Source: Streptomyces sp. CB09001
GTDB taxonomy: Bacteria; Actinomycetota; Actinomycetes; Streptomycetales; Streptomycetaceae
NCBI RefSeq assembly: GCF_003369795.1
Contig: NZ_CP026730.1
Span: 4,517,001-4,581,000, forward strand
Reading direction: 5' to 3'
DNA: 64,000 nucleotides
Position 1 is the stretch's first letter, and every line of letters starts with the position of its first letter. The notes beneath the pieces are model-generated. The model did no database searches and had not been told where the DNA came from. It saw only the letters and a list, made by a program, of their open reading frames with translations. Below are positions 17,397 through 26,199 of the stretch, piece after piece. Position numbers and translations under genes: made by a program.

Positions 17397-17987
17397 TCAG
17401 TAGCGGGGTCGCCTGAACCACTCGGCGCTGGCGCGCTTGGCGGCGAACACGATCAGCAGGATCGAGACGATCATGATGAGCAGGCCGAGGCCGTAGATGG
17501 CCAGGGTGAAGATGCCGGTCACGATCGCGAGGGAACCGTAGACGATCGAGCAGACCCGGACCGCGTTGCTGCCCTTGGCGTACTGCAGCACCAGGACGAG
17601 ACCGAGTACGGCGTAGACCGCGGCCAGCGCGAGGAAGAAGACGACGATGCCCTTGCCCAGCTCGAGGAAACGTTCCGCTTCGGCGTCCCCGGTGACGCCG
17701 GCCTCCAGCATCACCTCGTCCCACTGGGACAGGTTGTAGCCGTAGACCGCGGCGACGATCAGGTGGGCGGCGGCGATCACGGCGAGCATGATCTGCGCCG
17801 CGCGCGTGATGCCCGGCATCTCCGTCGGTCCCGGCCCGTAGCCTCCGCCGTACGGCTGCTGCACCGGAGGCGCCGCCGGGTACCCGTAACCGGGCTGGCC
17901 CTGGGGCTGCTGCTGCGGGTAGCCGTAGTTCGGCTGCTGGCCGCCCTGCGGGGGGCCGTAGGGGTTGTTCGGGTCGCCGAAACTCAT
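17397..17987 (-). CDS. Membrane protein with Pro/Gln/Tyr/Gly-rich N-terminal tail
   Basis: 196 aa from ATG 17987. The first ~70 residues are a low-complexity cytosolic tail (PNNPYGPPQGGQQPNYGYPQ and similar). Three to four membrane segments follow: AAQIMLAVIAAAHLIVAAVY, VVFFLALAAVYAVLGLVLVL, SIVYGSLAIVTGIF and LGLLIMIVSILLIVFA. It ends in WFRRPRY. The layout is common in actinobacterial proteins of unknown role (DUF4064-like). Divergent from folD across 295 bases in which no gene and no convincing riboswitch was seen. Confidence 0.85.
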   Translation of the reverse strand: MSFGDPNNPYGPPQGGQQPNYGYPQQQPQGQPGYGYPAAPPVQQPYGGGYGPGPTEMPGITRAAQIMLAVIAAAHLIVAAVYGYNLSQWDEVMLEAGVTGDAEAERFLELGKGIVVFFLALAAVYAVLGLVLVLQYAKGSNAVRVCSIVYGSLAIVTGIFTLAIYGLGLLIMIVSILLIVFAAKRASAEWFRRPRY

Positions 17988-18282
17988 GGCGGGTCTTCCT
18001 CCGTCGCTGTCAAGTGCGGGGACGACGCGCGGCTCGACTCGGAGGAGATTCTTCTCGAGCGGTTCGTCCCCCCGGTACGGCCCCGCGGCACTGTGCTGCC
18101 CAATCGTTCTTGACCGAACTCTGACTTGTCCAGCCCGCCCACAAGGCGTTGTGCAAGTGCAACAACATCGATCATGAGCGGATAGGGCGGGACGTGTCCC
18201 GCGGCGTCCGGAAGGTTCCCGCGCGGTGCCCGCATGCCGACCTGATTGGAACCCGGGGCAGGTCATCCGCGAGGATGGGGGC

Positions 18283-19137
18283 ATGACCGCCCAGATTCTC
18301 GATGGCAAGGCCACCGCAGCCGCGATCAAGTCCGAACTGACCGCCCGCGTGGCGGCGCTGAAGGAGAGGGGTGTCACGCCCGGCCTCGGCACCGTCCTGG
18401 TCGGCGACGACCCTGGCAGCCAGAAGTACGTCGCCGGCAAGCACCGCGACTGCGCCCAGGTCGGCATCGCCTCCATCCAGCGCGAACTGCCGGCCACGGC
18501 CACGCAGGAGGAGATCGAGGCGGTCGTCCGCGAGCTGAACGAGGACCCGGCCTGTACGGGGTACATCGTCCAGCTGCCGCTGCCCAGGGGCATCGACGAG
18601 AACCGCATCCTCGAACTGATGGACCCGGACAAGGACGCGGACGGCCTGCACCCGATGAACCTGGGCCGCCTCGTCCTGAACGAGCCGGCGCCGCTGCCCT
18701 GCACCCCCAACGGCATCCTCACCCTCCTGCGCCGCTTCGGCGTCGAGATCAAGGGCGCCGAGGTCGTGGTCGTCGGCCGCGGTGTCACCATCGGCCGCCC
18801 GATGCCGCTGCTGCTCACCCGGCGCAGCGAGAACGCCACCGTGACCCAGTGCCACACCGGCACCCGGGACCTGGCCGCGCACCTGAAGCGCGCGGACATC
18901 GTGATCGCCGCGGCGGGCTCCCCGCACCTGGTCCGGCCCGAGGACGTCAAGCCGGGCGCGGCCGTCCTCGACGTCGGCGTCTCCCGCAACGCCGAGGGCA
19001 AGATCATGGGCGACGTGCACCCCGGCGTGGCCGAGGTGGCCGCCTGGATCTCCCCGAACCCCGGCGGCGTCGGCCCCATGACCCGGGCCCAGCTGCTCGT
19101 CAACGTGGTGGAGGCGGCGGAGCGCAGTGCCGGCTGA
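18283..19137 (+). CDS. folD: Methylenetetrahydrofolate dehydrogenase / methenyl-THF cyclohydrolase
   Basis: 284 aa from ATG 18283; in-frame upstream codons exist but homology begins at MTAQILDGKATAAAIKSEL. It makes 10-formyl-THF for PurN and PurH and uses methylene-THF from GlyA. Motifs are GDDPGSQKYVAGKHRDCAQV (catalytic Lys), YIVQLPLPRGID, DADGLHPMNLGRL, and the NADP-binding VVVGRGVTIGRPMPLLL. PNPGGVGPMTRAQLLVNVV closes it. Typical length. The DUF3017 gene overlaps its last 11 bases. Confidence 0.97.
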   Translation: MTAQILDGKATAAAIKSELTARVAALKERGVTPGLGTVLVGDDPGSQKYVAGKHRDCAQVGIASIQRELPATATQEEIEAVVRELNEDPACTGYIVQLPLPRGIDENRILELMDPDKDADGLHPMNLGRLVLNEPAPLPCTPNGILTLLRRFGVEIKGAEVVVVGRGVTIGRPMPLLLTRRSENATVTQCHTGTRDLAAHLKRADIVIAAAGSPHLVRPEDVKPGAAVLDVGVSRNAEGKIMGDVHPGVAEVAAWISPNPGGVGPMTRAQLLVNVVEAAERSAG

Positions 19138-19684
19138 GAACACCGACGCCGGGCGTCCGGGCGACGCGCGGGTCCCGGAGAACAGCGCCGGTGACCGGGC
19201 GGCCCCGGCCCCGCAGGCATCACAGGTCTCCGAGGACGCGGACGGCATCACCGTCCGCGACCCGGTCAGCGCGCCCGACGCCAAGGGGCGGCCGCGGCGC
19301 ACCACGCGCCGGTTCCCGCTCTTCACCCGGGACACCGCCCGGCCCGAGGGCGGCGGCCGAGCCGCGACCGGCGACGCGCCGGCGCCCGCCCGGCAGTGGC
19401 CGGTGCTCACCGTGACACTGCTGGTCGGCGTGGGGCTCCTGCTGACCGCGCTGGACGTGTTCCGCTGGGGGCTGGTCCTCGTCGGCGCCGCGTTGCTGCT
19501 CGGTGCCGCGCTCCGCTGGACGATGCCCCGCGTCGGCATGCTCGCCGTGCGCTCGCGCTTCACGGACATCGTGACCTACGGCGTCCTCGGCCTCTCCATC
19601 GCCCTGCTGGCGCTGATGGCCCAGCCGAACCCGGTGCTGGAGATCCCGTTCCTCAAGGACACCCTGCACTTCACGGTCAGCTAG
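19127..19684 (+). CDS. DUF3017 domain membrane protein
   Basis: 185 aa from GTG 19127, which lies inside the end of folD. The first ~85 residues are charged and disordered. Membrane segments are PVLTVTLLVGVGLLLTALDV, WGLVLVGAALLLGAALRW and YGVLGLSIALLALMA. Actinobacteria commonly carry a DUF3017 protein right after folD, and the fold matches that expectation. The role is unknown. Confidence 0.87.
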   Translation: MPAENTDAGRPGDARVPENSAGDRAAPAPQASQVSEDADGITVRDPVSAPDAKGRPRRTTRRFPLFTRDTARPEGGGRAATGDAPAPARQWPVLTVTLLVGVGLLLTALDVFRWGLVLVGAALLLGAALRWTMPRVGMLAVRSRFTDIVTYGVLGLSIALLALMAQPNPVLEIPFLKDTLHFTVS

Positions 19685-19707
19685 GGCCCGTCCCCGTCCC
19701 CCGGCGC

Positions 19708-19797
19708 GGTCGCCGCGACGCGGGACGGCGGCCCGTTCTGGGTCGCCGCGACGCGGGACGGCGGCCCGTCCTCACCCCCGTGAAAGGACGGGCCGCC
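19708..19797. repeat. 29-bp direct repeats merging into a terminator hairpin
   Basis: A 29-base sequence occurs twice, exactly, at 19708-19736 and 19741-19769. The end of the second copy, GGCGGCCCGTCCT (19760-19772), pairs with AGGACGGGCCGCC (19785-19797) to make a 13-bp stem. This is the likely terminator of folD-DUF3017. The duplicated left arm would allow two alternative hairpins. Confidence 0.7.
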
Positions 19798-19859
19798 GCC
19801 GGGAACAACCTTGCTGCACTTCGAACGCCCTGTTCAACGCCTGGCAGGGCGCTGTGGCA

Positions 19860-19927
19860 CGGAAGTGACCGTTCCGCTACTCCGCTACGCGACCACTTCT
19901 CGGGGGTTCCGTTCCGGTCACGGGAAC
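19860..19927. promoter_or_regulatory. Two inverted repeats upstream of the XRE/DUF2690 gene
   Basis: CGGAA-N7-TTCCG occupies 19860-19876 and GTTCC-N7-GGAAC occupies 19911-19927. Their 7-base centres share GGTCAC in opposite orientation. They lie 211-278 bases before the GTG at 20138. They could be operators for that HTH protein itself. The remaining bases of 19798-20137 show no gene. Confidence 0.35.
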
Positions 19928-20137
19928 GCCGGTGGGACACTGGACCCCGGGTCGGTGGGCGTGCGACGGTGCACGTTCGCGGGCTCTGTGCTCCTGTGCG
20001 CCCCCACCCCGGGAACTGAGATCCTGACCGGGCGCATCCCTGTGGGTAGCCAGAAACGGGTGCCGCGCGGGGGGACGCCGCGCGCGAGGACCAGCGGGGA
20101 AACGACCAGCACGTCACCGGGGGAAGAGGGGGAAGCA

Positions 20138-21478
20138 GTGCCTCGTTGGAAGGCCTTGCCGGAGGAACTCGATCCGCAGATCAGAGAGTTCGCCAGTCAG
20201 CTGCGCCGGCTCGTGGACCGCAGTGAGCTGAGCGTCGCGTCGGTGGCCGACGCCACGGGCTACAGCAAGACGTCCTGGGAGCGCTATCTGAACGGCCGGC
20301 TGCTGGCGCCGAAGGGCGCCATCGTGGCCCTGGCCGAGGTGACGGGGACCAACCCCGTCCACCTGACCACCATGTGGGAGCTGGCCGAGCGCGCCTGGAG
20401 CCGCTCGGAGATGCGCCACGACATGACCATGGAGGCCATCCGGATCTCCCAGGCCCGAGCGGCGCTCGGCGAACTGGGCACGCCCGCGGCCAGGTCGGGC
20501 AACCCCGCGGCCAAGTCGGGCCACGGCGGCAGGGGGAGCCGGACCGGCCGCCACGGCGGCGGCGCGTCGGCCGCGGCCGGGGTCGCCGGGCCCGCGGGTG
20601 TGTCGCCCACGCTGCCGCCGACGGTGCCGGCCCAGCCGACGGCCGCCGACAGCCCCGACTCCGCCCTCGGCGCGGTCCGGGACGACGGCGGACCCGGTGC
20701 GTCGTCCGCCCCGTCCCCCGGCGGAGCGACCGACGGCAACTCGTGGGGTCTCGCCGGGTACCGGGGCCCCGCGCCGACCGGTGACCGCGCGGCCCGCTCC
20801 GGCGTCCGGACCGGCACCGGGGAGCCGATGGCGCCGGCCGGACCCGCCGAGCCGAACGGCCCCGCCTCCTCCGGCAGGTACGGCGAGCCCTCCTCCGGGG
20901 CGTACGGCGAGCCTCCGTTGGGCGCGTACGGCGAGCCACCGCACGGTGACCCCCGTGCGTCCCGCCGGACCCCCTCGGGCGGCGGCAACAAGCGCGTGAC
21001 GACCCTCGTCGCGGGCGTCGTCGGTGCCCTCGTCGTGGCCGCGGGCGCCTTCTTCCTCCTGAAGGACGGCGGCGACAAGAAGAACGAGGGCACCAAGCCC
21101 TCTCCGTCCCCCACGGTGAGCAGCAGCCCGAAGCTGCCGCCGGGCGTGAAGTGCAGCGGCGACGCCTGCACCGGCAAGGACCCGGAGGTCATGGGCTGCG
21201 GCGGCGACCTGGTGACCACCGGCGCGAGGGCCGTGGTCGGCACGGCCGCCGTCGAGGTCCGCTACAGCGAGGTCTGCGGTGCCGCGTGGGCCCGCGTCTC
21301 CCAGGCCGCTCAGGGCGACGAGGTCCAGGTGAACGCCGGTGGTGCCAATGAGCAGCGGGCCACGGTCGGGAACGCCGGCGCCACCGTCGCGTACACCCCG
21401 ATGGTCGCCGTGAAGTCCGCGGCCGACGCCACGGCGTGCGCGACGCTGGCGGCCGGACCGCAGGGCTGCACGAAGTAG
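20138..21478 (+). CDS. XRE-family DNA-binding protein with membrane anchor and DUF2690 domain
   Basis: 446 aa from GTG 20138, preceded by GAGGGGGAA; the frame is open further upstream but without coding character. N-terminal HTH at about 10-75: QIREFASQLRRLVDRSELSV, ASVADATGYSKTSWERYLNG. A long Gly/Pro/Ser linker follows with four YGEP repeats (SSGAYGEPPLGAYGEPPHG). One membrane segment sits near 290-310 (TTLVAGVVGALVVAAGAFFL). The exported C-terminus is DUF2690-like, with six Cys (CSGDACTGKDPEVMGCGGDL, VCGAAW, ACATLAAGPQGC). It would read an outside signal and act on DNA from the membrane; this is inference. Confidence 0.87.
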   Translation: MPRWKALPEELDPQIREFASQLRRLVDRSELSVASVADATGYSKTSWERYLNGRLLAPKGAIVALAEVTGTNPVHLTTMWELAERAWSRSEMRHDMTMEAIRISQARAALGELGTPAARSGNPAAKSGHGGRGSRTGRHGGGASAAAGVAGPAGVSPTLPPTVPAQPTAADSPDSALGAVRDDGGPGASSAPSPGGATDGNSWGLAGYRGPAPTGDRAARSGVRTGTGEPMAPAGPAEPNGPASSGRYGEPSSGAYGEPPLGAYGEPPHGDPRASRRTPSGGGNKRVTTLVAGVVGALVVAAGAFFLLKDGGDKKNEGTKPSPSPTVSSSPKLPPGVKCSGDACTGKDPEVMGCGGDLVTTGARAVVGTAAVEVRYSEVCGAAWARVSQAAQGDEVQVNAGGANEQRATVGNAGATVAYTPMVAVKSAADATACATLAAGPQGCTK

Positions 21479-21660
21479 CGGCGAGCGGGCCCGAGGGGAG
21501 TGCCGGGCCGGCCGGCGGGCCGGCGAAGAAAGTTCGCCCGCGGCAGGCATGGCCGGCGGCGCCACGGGCACGCGAGAAGTACCCCCACGGGAGTCCGGCA
21601 ACGGTATCCCCGGACGGCGGTCGCCTTCGTCCACCCTCTCCCGGACCAGGCGGCCGCCTT

Positions 21661-21706
21661 CTTTCGCGTGCACCTCCGCTCCGCTTTCGCGTGCACCTCC
21701 GCTCCG
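21661..21706. repeat. Perfect 23-bp tandem duplication
   Basis: The 23-base unit at 21661-21683 is repeated exactly at 21684-21706, and each copy contains TTTCGCGTGCACCTCCGC. It lies in the 383-base non-coding stretch 21479-21861 upstream of mdh, about 155 bases from the mdh start. Each copy has an internal GTGCAC palindrome. Confidence 0.6.
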
Positions 21707-21780
21707 CGCCCCGGTCCTGTGGGCCGGGCCACACCGACCCGGACGTGCCGGACACCACGGGCGCGATAGCCTGACGGCTG

Positions 21781-21810
21781 GATCGATCTCTTGATACCAA
21801 GAGATCGATC
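21781..21810. promoter_or_regulatory. Perfect inverted repeat, candidate operator of mdh
   Basis: GATCGATCTCTTG (21781-21793) and CAAGAGATCGATC (21798-21810) are exact reverse complements around ATAC. It is 52 bases before the mdh ATG and notably AT-richer than its surroundings. The TCTTGATNNCAAGA core resembles MarR-family half-sites. From memory, the MarR-type regulator TamR controls TCA genes in S. coelicolor, so it is a candidate; not verified. Confidence 0.55.
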
Positions 21811-21861
21811 AAACGCCCGGGGCCGGGACGCCCCACCGCCAGCTGTCATACGGAGAACGCC

Positions 21862-22851
21862 ATGACTCGCACTCCCGTGAACGTCACCGTCACCGGCGCG
21901 GCCGGCCAGATCGGTTACGCCCTGCTCTTCCGCATCGCCTCCGGCCAGCTGCTCGGCGCGGACGTGCCGGTCAAGCTGCGCCTCCTGGAGATCACTCCGG
22001 CGCTCAAGGCCGCCGAGGGCACCGCGATGGAGCTGGACGACTGCGCGTTCCCGCTCCTCCAGGGCATCGAGATCACCGACGACCCGAATGTGGCCTTCGA
22101 CGGCGCCAACGTCGCCCTCCTCGTCGGCGCCCGCCCCCGCACCAAGGGCATGGAGCGCGGCGACCTCCTGGAGGCCAACGGCGGCATCTTCAAGCCGCAG
22201 GGCAAGGCCATCAACGACCACGCCGCGGACGACATCAAGGTCCTCGTCGTCGGCAACCCGGCCAACACCAACGCCCTGATCGCCCAGGCCGCCGCCCCGG
22301 ACGTACCGGCCGAGCGCTTCACCGCGATGACCCGTCTGGACCACAACCGCGCGCTGACCCAGCTGGCGAAGAAGACGGGCTCGACGGTCGCCGACATCAA
22401 GCGCCTGACCATCTGGGGCAACCACTCCGCCACCCAGTACCCGGACATCTTCCACGCCACGGTCGCCGGCAAGAACGCCGCGGAGGCCGTGAACGACGAG
22501 AAGTGGCTGGCCGAGGACTTCATCCCGACCGTCGCCAAGCGCGGCGCCGCCATCATCGAGGCCCGCGGTGCCTCCTCGGCCGCGTCCGCCGCCAACGCCG
22601 CCATCGACCACGTGTACACGTGGGTCAACGGCACCGCCGAGGGCGACTGGACCTCCATGGGCATCCCGTCGGACGGCTCCTACGGCGTCCCGGAGGGCAT
22701 CATCTCCTCCTTCCCGGTCACCACCAAGGACGGCACGTACGAGATCGTCCAGGGCCTGGACATCAACGAGTTCTCCCGCGCCCGCATCGACGCCTCCGTC
22801 AAGGAGCTGTCGGAGGAGCGCGAGGCGGTCCGCGGTCTCGGCCTCATCTGA
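21862..22851 (+). CDS. mdh: Malate dehydrogenase
   Basis: 329 aa, typical for the actinobacterial MDH type. It oxidises malate to oxaloacetate with NAD in the TCA cycle. Motifs are VTVTGAAGQIGYALLFRIAS (nucleotide binding), VGARPRTKGMERGDLLEANG (substrate Args), VVGNPANTNALIA, and the catalytic Asp/His pair in TRLDHNRAL and IWGNHSATQYPD. ATG 21862 follows GGAGAA. The gene stands alone between a palindromic operator and a strong terminator. Confidence 0.98.
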   Translation: MTRTPVNVTVTGAAGQIGYALLFRIASGQLLGADVPVKLRLLEITPALKAAEGTAMELDDCAFPLLQGIEITDDPNVAFDGANVALLVGARPRTKGMERGDLLEANGGIFKPQGKAINDHAADDIKVLVVGNPANTNALIAQAAAPDVPAERFTAMTRLDHNRALTQLAKKTGSTVADIKRLTIWGNHSATQYPDIFHATVAGKNAAEAVNDEKWLAEDFIPTVAKRGAAIIEARGASSAASAANAAIDHVYTWVNGTAEGDWTSMGIPSDGSYGVPEGIISSFPVTTKDGTYEIVQGLDINEFSRARIDASVKELSEEREAVRGLGLI

Positions 22852-22869
22852 GCCCGCCCCGACGCCCGC

Positions 22870-22907
22870 ACGGGCCCCGTTCCGGTTCAGGCCGGGACGG
22901 GGCCCGT
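22870..22907. terminator. mdh terminator
   Basis: Arms 22870-22885 and 22892-22907 pair over 16 bp with one G-U, around the loop TTCAGG. It starts 19 bases after the mdh stop. Confidence 0.85.
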
Positions 22908-23080
22908 GTCCGTTTCTGTACGCCCATAAGACCCTTTTGCCGCTTTCCTTCGTGATGCGCCGCACTTTCGGCCGGCGAACAGGCATGCAATCGGGGCCGC
23001 GGGGCAGGGGCTCACGGTCCCCGAGAGCGACACCCGGGTGACGCAGGGGGACCGATCAGGAACGGAAGGCAACACCGACC

Positions 23081-24610
23081 ATGGCGAACAGCACGCACAC
23101 TCCGGCGGAGCGGGCGCACCGGACCATCCACGCGGGAGGCGAGTGGCTCGCGGCGTCCTCCGGCGCCACGCGCGAGATCCTCGACCCCGCGGACGCCCTG
23201 CCGTTCGCCGTGGTCGCGGAGGGCGACGAGAAGGACACCGACCTCGCGGTGTCCGCCGCCCGCCGTGCCTTCGACGCGGGCGACTGGCCGCACACCCCGG
23301 TCGCCGAGCGCGCCGCCCTGCTGCGCCGCGTCGCCGGCCTCCTCGTACGCGACCGCGAACAGCTGGGCCTGCTGGAGAGCCGCGACGCGGGCAAGACCGT
23401 CGAGGAGGGGCGCGTCGACATCGACTGCGTCGCCGACGCCTTCCGCTACTTCGCCGACCTGGTCGCGGGCGAGGCACCCGGCCGCGTCGTCGACGCGGGC
23501 TCGCCCGAGATCCACAGCGTCGTCGTGCACGAGCCGGTCGGCGTCTGCGCGATGATCACGCCCTGGAACTACCCGCTCCTCCAGGCCAGTTGGAAGATCG
23601 CCCCGGCGCTCGCCGCCGGCAACACCTTCGTGGTCAAGCCCAGCGAGATCACCCCGCTCACCACGGTCGCCCTGATCGGCCTGCTCGTCGAGGCCGGCCT
23701 CCCCACCGGCGTCGCGAACATCGTCACCGGCCCCGGGCACACCGTCGGCGCCCGGCTCGCCGAGCACCCCGACGTCGACCTGGTCTCCTTCACCGGCGGC
23801 CTGACCAGCGGTATCAAGGTCGCCCAGGCCGCCGCCGTCACCGTCAAGAAGGTCGCCCTCGAACTCGGCGGCAAGAACCCCAACGTGGTCTTCGCCGACG
23901 CCTGCGAGACCGAGGAGGGCTTCGACACCGCCGTCGACCAGGCCCTCAACGCCGCCTTCATCCACAGCGGGCAGGTCTGCTCCGCCGGCGGCCGCCTCAT
24001 CGTCGAGGAGTCGGTCCGCGAACGCTTCGTCGCCGAACTCGCCCGCCGCGCGGAGCGGATCCGCCTCGGCCGCGGCACCGAGGAGGGCGTCGAGTGCGGC
24101 CCGCTCGTCTCCGCCCAGCAGCGCGCCAAGACCGAGGACTACGTCGCCTCCGCCCTCGCCGAGGGCGCCGAACTCCGCTGCGGCGGCCGCCGTCCCGAGC
24201 CGTCCCCCCAGCGGCCCGAGTCCGGCTACTTCTACGAGCCGACCGTCCTCGACCACTGCCACCGCGAGATGCGGGTCGTACGGGAGGAGGTCTTCGGACC
24301 GGTCCTCACCGTCGAGACCTTCCGCACCGAGGACGAAGCCGTAGCCCTCGCCAACGACACCGAGTACGGTCTGGCCGGTGCCGTCTGGACCGCCGACGCG
24401 GGACGGGCCCGCCGGGTCGCGGGCCGGCTGCGGCACGGCACCGTGTGGATCAACGACTTCCACCCCTACCTGCCGCAGGCGGAGTGGGGCGGCTTCGGCA
24501 AGAGCGGCGTGGGCCGCGAACTGGGCCCCGCGGGCCTCGCCGAGTACCGCGAGAGCAAGCACGTCTACCAGAACCTGGCGCCGAAGCCCGTCCGCTGGTT
24601 CTCCGGCTGA
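23081..24610 (+). CDS. betB: Betaine-aldehyde dehydrogenase
   Basis: 509 aa, ALDH family. It oxidises betaine aldehyde to glycine betaine with NAD(P). Motifs are MITPWNYPLLQASWKIAPAL, VKPSEITPLTT, KKVALELGGKNPNVVF (general-base Glu), the catalytic Cys in FIHSGQVCSAGG, and EEVFGPVLTVETF. First gene of a five-gene choline/betaine unit; the substrate assignment rests on this context. The preceding 170 bases after the mdh terminator show no regulator gene, so a BetI-like repressor is absent locally. Confidence 0.9.
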   Translation: MANSTHTPAERAHRTIHAGGEWLAASSGATREILDPADALPFAVVAEGDEKDTDLAVSAARRAFDAGDWPHTPVAERAALLRRVAGLLVRDREQLGLLESRDAGKTVEEGRVDIDCVADAFRYFADLVAGEAPGRVVDAGSPEIHSVVVHEPVGVCAMITPWNYPLLQASWKIAPALAAGNTFVVKPSEITPLTTVALIGLLVEAGLPTGVANIVTGPGHTVGARLAEHPDVDLVSFTGGLTSGIKVAQAAAVTVKKVALELGGKNPNVVFADACETEEGFDTAVDQALNAAFIHSGQVCSAGGRLIVEESVRERFVAELARRAERIRLGRGTEEGVECGPLVSAQQRAKTEDYVASALAEGAELRCGGRRPEPSPQRPESGYFYEPTVLDHCHREMRVVREEVFGPVLTVETFRTEDEAVALANDTEYGLAGAVWTADAGRARRVAGRLRHGTVWINDFHPYLPQAEWGGFGKSGVGRELGPAGLAEYRESKHVYQNLAPKPVRWFSG

Positions 24611-24666
24611 CCACTCCCGCCCCCGTACGTCCCCGCACCATCCGCTCGCCCCACTGGAGTACCCCC

Positions 24667-26199
24667 ATGCCAGAAACCACCCACGTCTACGACTACGTCG
24701 TCATCGGCGGCGGCACCGCGGGCTCGGTGATCGCCTCCCGGCTCACCGAGAACCCGGACGTCACCGTCGCCGTCATCGAGGGCGGCCCCAGTGACGTCGG
24801 CCGCGACGACGTGCTGACCCTGCGCCGCTGGATGGGCCTGCTCGGCGGCGAGCTGGACTACGACTACCCCACCACCGAGCAGCCGCGCGGCAATTCGCAC
24901 ATCCGGCACAGCCGCGCCCGCGTCCTCGGCGGCTGCTCCTCGCACAACACCCTCATCGCCTTCAAGCCGCTGCCCTCCGACTGGGACGAGTGGGAGGCGG
25001 CCGGAGCCAAGGGCTGGGGCGCGGTCCAGATGGAGGCGTACTTCGCCCGCCTGAAGAACAACGTCGTCCCGGTCGACGAGAAGGACCGCAACGCCATCGC
25101 CCGCGACTTCGTGGACTCGGCGCAGAAGACACTGGACGTCCCCCGGGTCGAGGGCTTCAACAAGAAGCCGTTCACCGAGGGCGTCGGCTTCTTCGACCTC
25201 GCCTACCACCCCGAGAACAACAAGCGTTCGTCGGCGTCGGTGGCCTACCTGCACCCCGTGATGGACGAGCGCGCCAACCTCACGCTGATGCTGGAGACGT
25301 GGGCGTACCGGCTCGAACTCGACGGCACCCGCGCCGAGGGCGTGCACGTCCGCACCAAGGACGGCGAGGAGATCCTGGTCAAGGCACGCAACGAGGTGGT
25401 CCTCAGCGCCGGCGCCGTCGACTCCCCGCGCCTGCTGCTGCACTCCGGCATCGGCCCCAGGGACCAACTGGAGGCCCTCGGCATACCCGTGGCGCTCGAC
25501 CTGCCCGGCGTCGGCGAGAACCTGCTCGACCACCCCGAGTCGGTGATCGTGTGGGAGACCGAAGGCCCCATCCCGGACAACTCCGCGATGGACTCCGACG
25601 CCGGTCTGTTCGTGCGCCGCGACCCCGAACACGCGGGCCCCGACCTGATGTTCCACTTCTACCAGATCCCGTTCACGGACAACCCGGAGCGCCTCGGCTA
25701 CGAGCGCCCCGAGTTCGGCGTCTCCATGACCCCGAACATCCCCAAGCCGAAGTCCCGCGGCCGCCTCTACCTGACCAGCGCCGACCCGTCGGTGAAGCCC
25801 GCCCTGGACTTCCGCTACTTCACCGACGAGGACGACTACGACGGCCGCACCCTCGTCGACGGCATCCGCATCGCCCGCGAGATCGCCAAGTCGCAGCCGC
25901 TGGCCGGCTGGCTCAAGCGCGAGGTCTGCCCCGGCCCGGACATCACCGGCGACCAGGAGCTGAGCGAGTACGCCCGCAAGGTCGCCCACACCGTCTACCA
26001 CCCGGCCGGCACCTGCAAGATGGGCGCCGCCACCGACGAGACGGCCGTCGTCGACCCGGAGCTGCGCATCCGCGGCCTTCAGGGCATCCGCATCGCCGAC
26101 GCCTCCGTCTTCCCGACCATGCCCGCCGTCAACCCGATGATCGGGGTCCTCATGGTCGGCGAGCGCGCCGTCGAGCTGATCGGCGGTGACGCCCGATGA
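24667..26199 (+). CDS. GMC oxidoreductase, choline oxidase/dehydrogenase type
   Basis: 510 aa. FAD-binding DYVVIGGGTAGSVIASRLTE at the start, second GMC signature VVLSAGAVDSPRLLLHSGIG, and catalytic His/Asn in TVYHPAGTCKMG and AVNPMIG. The stretch ARVLGGCSSHNTLIAF aligns by eye with Arthrobacter choline oxidase, where that His carries covalent FAD. Here it is H93, followed by N94 and T95 (Ser101 in the oxidase). It would convert choline to betaine aldehyde or directly to betaine. It follows betB by 56 bases, and the ABC ATPase start overlaps its stop (ATGA). It could be named betA in other annotations. Confidence 0.9.
   Translation: MPETTHVYDYVVIGGGTAGSVIASRLTENPDVTVAVIEGGPSDVGRDDVLTLRRWMGLLGGELDYDYPTTEQPRGNSHIRHSRARVLGGCSSHNTLIAFKPLPSDWDEWEAAGAKGWGAVQMEAYFARLKNNVVPVDEKDRNAIARDFVDSAQKTLDVPRVEGFNKKPFTEGVGFFDLAYHPENNKRSSASVAYLHPVMDERANLTLMLETWAYRLELDGTRAEGVHVRTKDGEEILVKARNEVVLSAGAVDSPRLLLHSGIGPRDQLEALGIPVALDLPGVGENLLDHPESVIVWETEGPIPDNSAMDSDAGLFVRRDPEHAGPDLMFHFYQIPFTDNPERLGYERPEFGVSMTPNIPKPKSRGRLYLTSADPSVKPALDFRYFTDEDDYDGRTLVDGIRIAREIAKSQPLAGWLKREVCPGPDITGDQELSEYARKVAHTVYHPAGTCKMGAATDETAVVDPELRIRGLQGIRIADASVFPTMPAVNPMIGVLMVGERAVELIGGDAR

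Noticed and set aside
17988..18282. Search for a riboswitch before folD
   Set aside because: Some GC hairpins but no pfl or other recognised consensus. An imperfect GTTG/CAAC repeat near 18149-18167 is too weak to claim.
19811..20137. N-terminal extension of the XRE-DUF2690 protein
   Set aside because: The frame is open but codon usage is poor, the region holds inverted repeats, and GTG 20138 has a strong ribosome site.
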